A stretch of 19,277 nucleotides of DNA. It comes from Eubacterium sp. (GTDB lineage: Bacteria; Bacillota_A; Clostridia; Lachnospirales; Lachnospiraceae). The notes below the pieces were generated by a model. The model was not told where the DNA came from. It worked only from the letters and a program-made list of their open reading frames with translations, and ran no database searches. A program made the position numbers and the translations under genes. Location: the NCBI GenBank assembly GCA_024687845.1, contig JAILEL010000187.1:1-19277 (forward strand), given 5' to 3'. Below, piece by piece: positions 13,878 to 19,277 of this stretch (positions are counted from its first letter, which is position 1; the number at the start of each line of letters is the position of its first letter).

Positions 13878-13933
13878 ATGAATTGACAGAAATGACCGTT
13901 CTGTTCATATGCATAAAAATGGTAAGGAGACCT

Positions 13934-15292
13934 ATGCAAATGGATGAGAACAGAATCGAAGTAGAAAGTATAATGCAGCTCCTGGAAGAAAGAAAATTCT
14001 TCGAAATCAGATCCATTCTTGATGAAGCAAATCCAATAGACGTAGCAGCGCTTCTTGGTGAGGTTCCAAAAGAAAAACTACTAATTCTCTTTAGGATGCT
14101 TCCAAAGGAAGATGCAGCAGATATATTTGCGGAAATGGATTCAGATGAGCAGGAGGTACTGATCAAATCTTTTAATGATCACGAGCTAAAAGAAGTCATT
14201 ACTGAAATGTATATAGACGATGCGGTCGACCTTATTGAGGAAATGCCTGCAAATGTTGTTAACAAGATTCTCAAATATGCCGATCCTCAAACAAGAAAAG
14301 AAATTAACGAAATCCTGAAATATCCGGAGGATAGTGCAGGCTCGGTAATGACTACCGAGTATATGAGCCTCAAGACTGATATGACGGTCGCAGATGCATT
14401 TGAAAGAATCAGACGAACAGCTGATGAGAAGGAAGATATTTATACCTGTTATGTGATCGACCCGCGGAGAAAGCTTCAGGGTACAGTAAGTCTTAAGGAT
14501 ATGTTCCTGACTTCTAAGGATACTCTGATCGGTGATATAATGGAAACAAATATCATTCTGGCTAATACGCTTGATGATCAGGAAGCAGTTGCAAAGTCAA
14601 TGGCAAAATACGACCTTACTACTATTCCGATAGTAGATCAGGAAGGCCGGCTTGTTGGAATTGTAACGGTCGATGATGCTATCGATGTCCTTCAGGAAGA
14701 GAATACAGAGGATATCGAAATGATGGCTGCTATCACACCTACAGATAAGCCATATATTGATACAGGCTTTTTCGATACATATAAGAAGCGTATTCCGTGG
14801 CTGCTTCTGCTTATGATATCGGCTACATTTACGGGAGCAATCATTTCAAAATACGAAAGTGCTCTTGGTAAATATGTAATTCTTACAGCATATATTCCGA
14901 TGCTTATGGATACAGGAGGAAATGCAGGCTCGCAGGCGTCGGTATCTATAATCCGTGGACTTTCTCTAGATGAGATACAGTTTTCTGATATATTTAAGAT
15001 TCAGGGCAAAGAACTGTTAGTTGCAGTACTTTGCGGAATTACCCTTGCAGCTGCAAACTTTGTTAAGCTACTGGTTATTGACAGAGTTTCAGTTGTGATT
15101 GCGTTGGTAGTTTGCCTTACACTTATGCTTACAGTTTCTGTAGCTAAGTTTGTTGGCTGTACACTTCCTATACTTGCGAAAAGAGTTGGATTTGACCCGG
15201 CAGTTATGGCCAGCCCATTTATAACTACAATAGTGGATGCAATATCGCTGATAATATATTTCCAGCTTGCTTCTCATATACTTAAAATGTAG
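13934..15292 (+). CDS. mgtE: MgtE-family magnesium channel/transporter
   Basis: 452 residues. The protein has the standard MgtE order. An N-terminal superhelical domain (RKFFEIRSILDEANPIDVAALL onward, about 10-130) is followed by a CBS-domain pair (about 135-255: SVMTTEYMSLKTDMTV, TTIPIVDQEGRLVGIVTVDDAIDVLQEE). A plug helix leads to a membrane domain with five segments from about residue 285. The pore signature PMLMDTGGNAGSQAS is intact. MgtE is a homodimeric Mg2+-gated channel: Mg2+ bound between the N and CBS domains closes it. The frame extends upstream to TTG 13883, but AAGGAG (13924-13929) places the start at ATG 13934 or the nearby ATG 13940. The leader upstream is structured (see 13722-13933). 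The tetR gene begins 38 nt downstream with no terminator between. Confidence 0.95.
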   Translation: MQMDENRIEVESIMQLLEERKFFEIRSILDEANPIDVAALLGEVPKEKLLILFRMLPKEDAADIFAEMDSDEQEVLIKSFNDHELKEVITEMYIDDAVDLIEEMPANVVNKILKYADPQTRKEINEILKYPEDSAGSVMTTEYMSLKTDMTVADAFERIRRTADEKEDIYTCYVIDPRRKLQGTVSLKDMFLTSKDTLIGDIMETNIILANTLDDQEAVAKSMAKYDLTTIPIVDQEGRLVGIVTVDDAIDVLQEENTEDIEMMAAITPTDKPYIDTGFFDTYKKRIPWLLLLMISATFTGAIISKYESALGKYVILTAYIPMLMDTGGNAGSQASVSIIRGLSLDEIQFSDIFKIQGKELLVAVLCGITLAAANFVKLLVIDRVSVVIALVVCLTLMLTVSVAKFVGCTLPILAKRVGFDPAVMASPFITTIVDAISLIIYFQLASHILKM

Positions 15293-15330
15293 TAAAAAAA
15301 TGTAACTATAGATTGAAAGAAGTAGATGAA

Positions 15331-15882
15331 ATGAAGGATACAAAGGAAAAACTGCTTCAGGCATTGAGAGGACTGGCAGCAAATAAGAGCATAGATAAAA
15401 TAACGGTTAAGGAAATAGCGGAAAAAGCAAATGTCACGCCTCAGACATTCTATAATTATTTTCCAGATAAATATGAATTGATTCAATGGGCGTATAGAGT
15501 AAAACTGGATGATCTTATAGCTTCATTGAGAAAACATGAGATAGATTATGAAGGATTTTTAAGAGGTTACCTGGAAGGATATAAAGATAATTCAAGATAT
15601 ATAATTAATGCTGCTACAAATGTAAGAGGACAAAATTCTTATTCTAAAGAGTCGGCAATGTATTTTTGCTCTTGTATAGAACGTGGAGTTAGAAAGTCTC
15701 TCGGTGTTGAAGAAACACCACTTGAATATAAATTACTGGCAGAAGTATATGTTGCTGGTTTTTCAAATCTGGTGCTGCACTGGTTAAGCTCGGATGAATA
15801 TGACATGGATGATATAGTGAAAGCACTTAATGATGCGGTTCCTCAAAAGCTTAGAGAGGCATTCTTTAATAAATATTCATAA
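15331..15882 (+). CDS. TetR/AcrR-family transcriptional regulator
   Basis: 183 residues from ATG 15331. The frame opens at TTG 15313, but the AAAGAAG site is better placed for the ATG, which starts just before the first helix. The N-terminal helix-turn-helix is typical: KITVKEIAEKANVTPQTFYNYFPDKYELI, with the TFYNYF recognition-helix end and the K-EL following. The C-terminal ligand-binding half (about 60-183) is not specific enough to name an inducer. It usually acts as a dimeric repressor. It follows mgtE closely and may be co-transcribed with it, but there is no divergent target gene beside it, so its regulon is unclear. A terminator hairpin follows, overlapped by a small palindrome that could be an operator. 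Confidence 0.9.
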   Translation: MKDTKEKLLQALRGLAANKSIDKITVKEIAEKANVTPQTFYNYFPDKYELIQWAYRVKLDDLIASLRKHEIDYEGFLRGYLEGYKDNSRYIINAATNVRGQNSYSKESAMYFCSCIERGVRKSLGVEETPLEYKLLAEVYVAGFSNLVLHWLSSDEYDMDDIVKALNDAVPQKLREAFFNKYS

Positions 15883-15891
15883 TGTTTTAGG

Positions 15892-15930
15892 AAATGAGTG
15901 TGCCGTAAATGGCGCTCTCATTTGTTATAT
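15892..15930 (+). terminator. Probable rho-independent terminator after the TetR gene
   Basis: Arms 15892-15904 and 15911-15923 pair at 12 of 13 positions including one wobble (AAATGAG..GCC with GGC..CTCATTT), with a six-base loop. The following TTTGTTAT tract is only moderately T-rich. Confidence 0.65.
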
Positions 15931-15936
15931 TAACAA
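15922..15936. promoter_or_regulatory. Palindrome TTGTTA-TAT-TAACAA (possible operator)
   Basis: A perfect six-base dyad with a three-base spacer, overlapping the tail of the tetR terminator. TetR-family sites are often dyads of this size, but the position downstream of tetR and 53 nt ahead of the CIRCE element leaves its role open. Confidence 0.25.
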
Positions 15937-15958
15937 GTCATGCATATTTAGTATATGT

Positions 15959-15967
15959 GAATAGTAA
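15959..15967 (+). repeat. Intergenic motif GAATAGTAA, copy 5
   Basis: Context TATGT-GAATAGTAAT, 76 nt after the tetR stop and 21 nt before the extended CIRCE arm. The left ACT half-site is missing. Confidence 0.45.
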
Positions 15968-15988
15968 TTATAGGACACAGAAAGTTCA

Positions 15989-16031
15989 CACTTTTATTAG
16001 CACTCACTATTGACGAGTGCTAATAAAAGTG
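15989..16031. promoter_or_regulatory. CIRCE operator for HrcA repressor, with extended arms
   Basis: The core TTAGCACTC-N9-GAGTGCTAA (15997-16023) matches the CIRCE consensus exactly. Symmetry continues outward for eight more bases, giving 17-bp perfect arms (15989-16005 and 16015-16031). HrcA binding here represses the Hsp20 gene until heat or misfolded protein titrates the GroEL-HrcA system. The hrcA gene is not in the window. Confidence 0.97.
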
Positions 16032-16038
16032 ATATAAC
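16010..16038 (+). promoter_or_regulatory. Sigma-A-type promoter of the Hsp20 gene
   Basis: TTGACG (16010-16015) and TATAAC (16033-16038) are 17 nt apart. The -35 box lies in the spacer and right arm of CIRCE, so HrcA would directly block RNA polymerase. The start near 16045 gives a leader of about 107 nt. Confidence 0.8.
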
Positions 16039-16072
16039 ATAATCAACCTAAGAAAAACGACCCAAAGATAAC

Positions 16073-16105
16073 TATATAAGCCCTCCTGGAAAAGGACTTT
16101 ATATA
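16073..16105 (+). promoter_or_regulatory. 5'-UTR hairpin in the Hsp20 mRNA with a possible anti-Shine-Dalgarno
   Basis: TATATAA (16073-16079) pairs with TTATATA (16099-16105), continued by G-C and by CCT (16082-16084) with AGG (16093-16095). CCTCC at 16082-16086 is the exact complement of the GGAGG ribosome binding site (16139-16143). An RNA thermometer-like switch is possible but unproven. Confidence 0.4.
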
Positions 16106-16151
16106 ATTACCTCGACAGGTTCAGATTAAATCAGAAACGGAGGATATGATT

Positions 16152-16679
16152 ATGTATTACCCAACTATTTTTAATGACGATTTTTATAACGATCTTTTTG
16201 ATGAAGTATCAAACTTCCCATTTGATTATGGAAAGCGTGTAAGAAATGAGGTTCTTCCAAAGAAAAGATGTACAACTGATATTAAGGAGTACGAAGATAA
16301 GTATGAGCTTGATCTGGAGCTTCCAGGATACAAGAAGGAAGAAATCAAGGCAGAACTTAAAAACGGCTATCTTGTTGTAAGTGCGGAACATACTGAGGAA
16401 AAGAAAACTCAGAAAAATGAAGTGAAAGAAGAAAAAGAAAAAACAGAAGCTGCTGAAGAGGCTAAGGAAGATACACCAGAGGTAAAAAAAGAACAGCCAA
16501 AGCCTAAATATCTCTGCAGAGAAAGATATTATGGTAAAACAGAGAGAAGCTTCTATGTAGGAAAAGAGATTTCAAAAGAAGATATCAAAGCATCTTTTGT
16601 AAATGGTATTCTTACACTTACTGTTCCGAAGGTAGTTAAAAAGCCAGAAAATGAAAGGGAATTTATTTCAATCGGATAA
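16152..16679 (+). CDS. Hsp20-family small heat-shock protein with a charged insert
   Basis: 175 residues. ATG 16152 is eight bases after GGAGG; ATG 16146 is too close to it. The N-terminus (YYPTIFNDDFYNDLFDEVSNF) and the alpha-crystallin domain (TDIKEYEDKYELDLELPGYKKEEIKAELKNGYLVVSAEH ... YYGKTERSFYVG ... VNGILTLTVPK) are typical of ATP-independent holdases. These bind unfolding proteins and pass them to DnaK or GroEL. Between the VVSAEHTEE strand and the CRERYYG strand there is an insert of about 40 Lys/Glu-rich residues (around 77-118) where most bacterial members have roughly 10-15. The protein ends soon after the last beta strand in REFISIG. Expression is controlled by CIRCE. It stands alone, with a terminator immediately downstream. 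Confidence 0.93.
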   Translation: MYYPTIFNDDFYNDLFDEVSNFPFDYGKRVRNEVLPKKRCTTDIKEYEDKYELDLELPGYKKEEIKAELKNGYLVVSAEHTEEKKTQKNEVKEEKEKTEAAEEAKEDTPEVKKEQPKPKYLCRERYYGKTERSFYVGKEISKEDIKASFVNGILTLTVPKVVKKPENEREFISIG

Positions 16680-16695
16680 AAATTTTCACAATTTC

Positions 16696-16736
16696 TCAGC
16701 CTACCGCTTAAGGTGGGCTGATTATTTTTTTTTCTT
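16696..16736 (+). terminator. Rho-independent terminator after the Hsp20 gene
   Basis: TCAGCCTACC (16696-16705) and GGTGGGCTGA (16712-16721) form a ten-base stem with one wobble and a six-base loop, followed by a long T run interrupted only by single A and C bases. Confidence 0.92.
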
Positions 16737-16763
16737 TAATATTGCACATAATTGTGTTAGAAT
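16735..16763 (+). promoter_or_regulatory. Candidate promoter of the DUF3137-like/LCP unit
   Basis: TG-T-TAGAAT (16755-16763) is an extended -10 box. A weak TTTAAT lies 17 nt upstream at 16735-16740, touching the Hsp20 terminator. Confidence 0.5.
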
Positions 16764-16798
16764 AAAGAATAACTGTATGTTGTGAAGGTTAAGCAATT

Positions 16799-17680
16799 AT
16801 GAATAAAAAACAAAAACTTATAAAAAAAATAGATAAAACTATTGGGATTAAAAAGCTAAAGGGGCAGATTAGAAGTATAAATGCTACTCTTGTTTTCCTT
16901 GGCTTTATTTCTGTGTATTCGATATATCTGAACCACAGTGGATGGCTGCTGTCATATGGTCTTATCGTTGCAGCTCTATCACTTATTACACTGGCAATGT
17001 TTTTCTCGTATCGAATTAAGCTTCAGATGAGAATCAACAATATGAAGCTTGATTACAGAAAATATATTGTAAAGCCGTTTGCTGAGGTATATTTTGAAAA
17101 TGGTGAATTCTCCAGTTCGGGAAGTCTTACAGAACGAGAGATAGTAAGTACATTTATGTTTTCTGACGGTAATACATTTTCATATTCATCCTGCAATGAA
17201 TTGAAGGGTGTATATAAAAATGTCAAGTTTGAGAATTCAGATATACATGAGGAGTGCTACAGTAATAAGATTCAGGTTAATGGACGTCTGTTCAGCTTTG
17301 ACCTGCCAACGAGAAACATCAATCCTGTAGTTTTTACAACCTCAACAGCTCCGATAATAGAGTACAACAAATCAAATGTACATCTTATAAAAACTTCAAA
17401 CGAAGAACTCAACAGAATGTTTCGTATATACGCATTTGATGAGAAGGAAGCAGATGATATCCTGACAGATAGTGTGGTACATAAACTGAAACAGATAGTG
17501 GCTCTTCAGCTTGGAAAGATAATTAAGATATGCTTTGTAAGCGACAAGGTATATGTATTCTTTACAACAGAGAAAAGAACTTACGAAGAGGATCTTACCA
17601 AGAAGCATAAGACAGAAGAAGAACTGGATAAGATTAAAGAAAAATTCAACGTAGTTGGAAAATTGATTGATATCCTATAA
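16799..17680 (+). CDS. DUF3137-like membrane protein of unknown function
   Basis: 293 residues. After a Lys-rich N-terminus two hydrophobic segments (about 32-47 and 50-72) form a hairpin in the membrane, leaving a C-terminal soluble domain of about 215 residues on the cytoplasmic side. That domain has the layout I associate with DUF3137. It contains a YFENGEFSSSG region, a DLKGV-like segment (here CNELKGVYKNVKFENSDIHEE), GRLFSFDLP, and late in the sequence FDEKEADDILTDSVVHKL followed by the strand pair IKICFVSDKVYVFF. No enzymatic motif is visible. Family function is unknown. The weak GAAGGT site precedes ATG 16799. The LCP gene follows after 68 nt with no terminator, so the two probably form an operon and a cell-envelope role is plausible. 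Confidence 0.65.
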   Translation: MNKKQKLIKKIDKTIGIKKLKGQIRSINATLVFLGFISVYSIYLNHSGWLLSYGLIVAALSLITLAMFFSYRIKLQMRINNMKLDYRKYIVKPFAEVYFENGEFSSSGSLTEREIVSTFMFSDGNTFSYSSCNELKGVYKNVKFENSDIHEECYSNKIQVNGRLFSFDLPTRNINPVVFTTSTAPIIEYNKSNVHLIKTSNEELNRMFRIYAFDEKEADDILTDSVVHKLKQIVALQLGKIIKICFVSDKVYVFFTTEKRTYEEDLTKKHKTEEELDKIKEKFNVVGKLIDIL

Positions 17681-17710
17681 TTTAATGATAATGAATGATA
17701 TTGAATGATA
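17681..17710 (+). repeat. Three 10-bp direct repeats ahead of the LCP gene
   Basis: TTTAATGATA, ATGAATGATA and TTGAATGATA lie head to tail with AATGATA conserved in all three. The 10-bp period is close to one helical turn. They are followed by AAGGAAGG, which itself recurs 27 nt later as the LCP ribosome binding site. Confidence 0.6.
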
Positions 17711-17748
17711 AAGGAAGGTTATTATTCAAGAGTAACTAAGGAAGGCAT

Positions 17749-18942
17749 ATGAGCAGATACGATTACGAAGACTATGACGATATGGACAGAATAGAAGATA
17801 AGTTTGATGAACGTCGGTCGAGATATAAAAAGAAAAATGGACTTAGCAGTAACGCTAAATGGGCCATAGCCCTTTTGGTTGAGCTGATTATGATAGTTGT
17901 TCTCGGATTTTTCATCATGAAAACTTATGTTCATTCAAAGTATCAGAAGATTCAGGTAAATGATCTACAGGAAGAACAGCTGGAGATTAATGAAGGTGCA
18001 AATGAAGAGATGGATAACTATACCAATATCGCACTTTTTGGTATAGATGCCAGAGATGCTTCTCTTGGAAAAGGAAGCAGAAGTGATGCAATAATCATTT
18101 GCAGTATTAATAACGAAACGAAGAAGATTAAGCTGGTTTCAGTATATAGAGATACACTGCTGGAGGTTTCTAAGACTGATGGAAGTACAGTAACAACAAA
18201 GATTAATGCCGCTTACGCCTATGGCGGACCAGAGCTTGCTCTTCAGACACTTAATAAGAATCTCGACCTGAACATTTCTGAATATATGACAGTTAACTGG
18301 GAAGGTCTTACAAGAGCAATCGATGCACTGGGTGGTGTTGAAGTAAATGTTGAAGAAAATGAGCTGGATACTCTTAACGGAGTTCTGGCAGAGCAGATTC
18401 AGGTAAATGGAATCAATTCTGATGGTGTATATGAGACTGGACTTGTAACTCTTAATGGAGCGCAGGCTACAGCTTATGCAAGAATAAGAAGTACAGATCA
18501 GGGAGATATTACCAGAACTGAGAGACAGAGAGAAGTTATCAGCTCAATGCTTGCTAAGGCTAAGCAGTCTGATCTTGCAACTCTGAATACTATAATTGAT
18601 GAAATATTCCCATATATCGGAACATCAATTACAGAAGAACAGATGTATACATTTATTAAGGGAATTACCTCTTATGAATTGGGAGATTCCTGTGGATTTC
18701 CAATCAGATTCCAGTTTTACAGCACAGAAGCAAAGGGTTCATGTATAGCTCCTGAAGACTTACAGGAAAATGTAAAAACTATGCAGGAATTCCTTTTTGA
18801 TTCTTCAAACTATACACCGACAACAGCAGTTCAGAATATTAGTTCTCAGATAGTATCAGAAACCGGATTTGCCAGCACTGGAGCTATTCCGCTACCTTCA
18901 GCAGCAGCTTCAGAACCAGAGGCAGATACCGAATCAGAATAA
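17749..18942 (+). CDS. LytR-CpsA-Psr (LCP) family glycopolymer transferase
   Basis: 397 residues. An acidic/basic N-terminus with DYEDYDDMDR is followed by one membrane segment (about 34-58, WAIALLVELIMIVVLGFFIM). The extracellular LCP domain (about 84-290) contains NIALFGIDARDASLGKGSRSD, KLVSVYRDTLLEV, KINAAYAYGG, DALGGVEVNV and the Arg-rich ARIRSTDQGDITRTERQREVI. The arginine and aspartate residues that bind the pyrophosphate-polyprenyl donor are present. LCP enzymes attach wall polymers such as teichoic acid or capsule to peptidoglycan. The C-terminal 80 residues end in a Ser/Ala/Glu-rich tail without known domain. The Shine-Dalgarno AAGGAAGG is correctly spaced before ATG 17749. It probably shares a transcript with the DUF3137-like gene. 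No convincing T-run terminator follows. Confidence 0.93.
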   Translation: MSRYDYEDYDDMDRIEDKFDERRSRYKKKNGLSSNAKWAIALLVELIMIVVLGFFIMKTYVHSKYQKIQVNDLQEEQLEINEGANEEMDNYTNIALFGIDARDASLGKGSRSDAIIICSINNETKKIKLVSVYRDTLLEVSKTDGSTVTTKINAAYAYGGPELALQTLNKNLDLNISEYMTVNWEGLTRAIDALGGVEVNVEENELDTLNGVLAEQIQVNGINSDGVYETGLVTLNGAQATAYARIRSTDQGDITRTERQREVISSMLAKAKQSDLATLNTIIDEIFPYIGTSITEEQMYTFIKGITSYELGDSCGFPIRFQFYSTEAKGSCIAPEDLQENVKTMQEFLFDSSNYTPTTAVQNISSQIVSETGFASTGAIPLPSAAASEPEADTESE

Positions 18943-18994
18943 TGGTTTTTAGTAAATATTTTACAAAAAAACGAATGCTAAAAGTAGATAACTC

Positions 18995-19023
18995 TTGCAA
19001 TTTTACCTTGATGAGACTATAAT
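18995..19023 (+). promoter_or_regulatory. Sigma-A-type promoter of the 6S-like RNA
   Basis: TTGCAA (18995-19000) and the perfect TATAAT (19018-19023) are 17 nt apart, with no ribosome binding site or long ORF downstream. This indicates an RNA gene. Transcription should start near 19030. Confidence 0.8.
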
Positions 19024-19029
19024 AAATAT

Positions 19030-19235
19030 ATCATTTAAATGAAATGAATTAAATGTCTGGGATGACCGATAACTCCTGTATATTTTGAACCTACATATTC
19101 TGTAAGGGAGATCAATATTTTGAGTTGGATGATATGCCTCCTATGAGTGGACATCAGAAGATTCAGTGCGAACACCCACCTGGCTTCGGCTAGGAGTCAG
19201 AAAGCAGGAGCCGGCATCTTGGATATTTAATGCGG
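19030..19235 (+). ncRNA. ssrS: 6S-like RNA
   Basis: The region has no coding frame but a rod-like fold. A long closing stem pairs 19048-19068 with 19212-19231 (ATTAAAT..CTGGGATG..CCG with CGGCATCTTGG..ATTTAAT). CTCCTG (19073-19078) pairs with CAGGAG (19205-19210), followed by a large internal bubble. CTCCTA (19138-19143) can pair with TAGGAG (19191-19196). A small C(UUCG)G-capped hairpin, CCTGGC-TTCG-GCTAGG (19179-19194), lies on the 3' side of the bubble. A closing stem, a central bubble that mimics an open promoter and a length near 190 nt fit 6S RNA, which binds the housekeeping RNA polymerase in stationary phase. I have not matched it to an alignment, so the family call is from shape and resemblance to clostridial 6S. 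Ends are approximate. Confidence 0.65.
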
Positions 19236-19245
19236 TTGAATTGTC

Positions 19246-19276
19246 AGGCTTAACGTGAGAGCGCTAAGCCTTTTTT
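19246..19276 (+). terminator. Rho-independent terminator of the 6S-like RNA
   Basis: AGGCTTA (19246-19252) pairs perfectly with TAAGCCT (19265-19271), followed by six T residues (19271-19276). Its position after the RNA's closing stem supports an independent RNA gene. Confidence 0.9.
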
Positions 19277-19277
19277 G

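Larger units (their letters stand above)
13722..13933 (+). promoter_or_regulatory. Structured mgtE leader, no known riboswitch recognised
   Basis: This 212-nt region between pyk and mgtE holds a small ORF (13737-13865), a stop-codon hairpin (13851-13877), and a competing pair. Bases 13886-13894 (ACAGAAATG) can pair perfectly with 13823-13831 (CATTTCTGT), or partly with 13899-13904 (TTCTGT). A further six-base pairing (13910-13915 with 13933-13938) encloses the mgtE ribosome binding site and masks its ATG. I do not see the conserved M-box (ykoK) blocks or a T run. Leader control by Mg2+ or by translation of the ORF is inference. Confidence 0.5.

Noticed and set aside
13722..13933. M-box (ykoK) riboswitch upstream of mgtE
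   Set aside because: I could not find the conserved M-box blocks or a terminator/antiterminator with T run; the region is described as an unassigned leader instead.
18943..18975. Terminator after the LCP gene (GTAAA-TAT-TTTAC)
   Set aside because: The stem is five weak base pairs and is followed by A residues, not T, on the + strand.
19030..19276. T-box or SRP RNA instead of 6S
   Set aside because: No T-box sequence, no downstream amino-acid gene in view, and no SRP-type GNRA/Alu features; the closing stem and large bubble fit 6S better.

Overview
The window looks like a chromosomal segment of an AT-rich Firmicute, most likely a Lachnospiraceae member of the Butyrivibrio/Pseudobutyrivibrio type. 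The grounds are strong Shine-Dalgarno sites, a HrcA/CIRCE heat-shock operator, a surface protein combining a transglutaminase, Cys-rich repeats and BspA-like repeats, an LCP cell-wall protein, and the general protein style. All full-length genes are on the + strand. I see no tRNA or rRNA genes, CRISPR array, insertion sequence or prophage. The genus is inferred from protein style, not from a marker gene.

Layout, left to right. The 3' end of an oxidoreductase-like gene (1-135) is followed by a hairpin. Next come an Fe-S flavodoxin-family reductase (216-842) and a Dabb-domain protein (915-1220). A sensor diguanylate cyclase (1380-2789) follows with its own good promoter, then a membrane-fused spermidine-synthase-like methyltransferase-fold protein (2827-4443) ending in a terminator. 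A second block starts at an extended -10 promoter: a CbxX/SpoVK-type AAA+ ATPase (4601-6445) and a large secreted transglutaminase/Cys-repeat/BspA-like protein (6504-9380). A third block carries a 56-residue helical protein (9508-9678), a double zinc-ribbon membrane protein (9720-11390) and a TPM-domain membrane protein (11383-12195). The last two overlap and resemble the ydjG-ydjH pair of the Bacillus PspA (ydjFGHI) membrane-stress operon.

Pyruvate kinase (12297-13721) is followed by a 212-nt leader and the Mg2+ channel gene mgtE (13934-15292). The leader holds a 42-codon ORF with a near-perfect Shine-Dalgarno site, a hairpin whose loop is exactly that ORF's stop codon, and a 9-nt perfect complementarity that competes with a second hairpin. 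It does not look like the M-box riboswitch and is my best candidate for something undescribed. A TetR regulator (15331-15882) follows mgtE closely.

The last part holds an Hsp20 gene (16152-16679) with a textbook CIRCE operator overlapping its promoter and an unusual charged insert, a DUF3137-like membrane protein (16799-17680), an LCP ligase (17749-18942), and a 6S-like RNA with its own sigma-A-type promoter and intrinsic terminator (about 19030-19276). A short motif, GAATAGTAA, recurs in five intergenic spacers and I found it in no gene.
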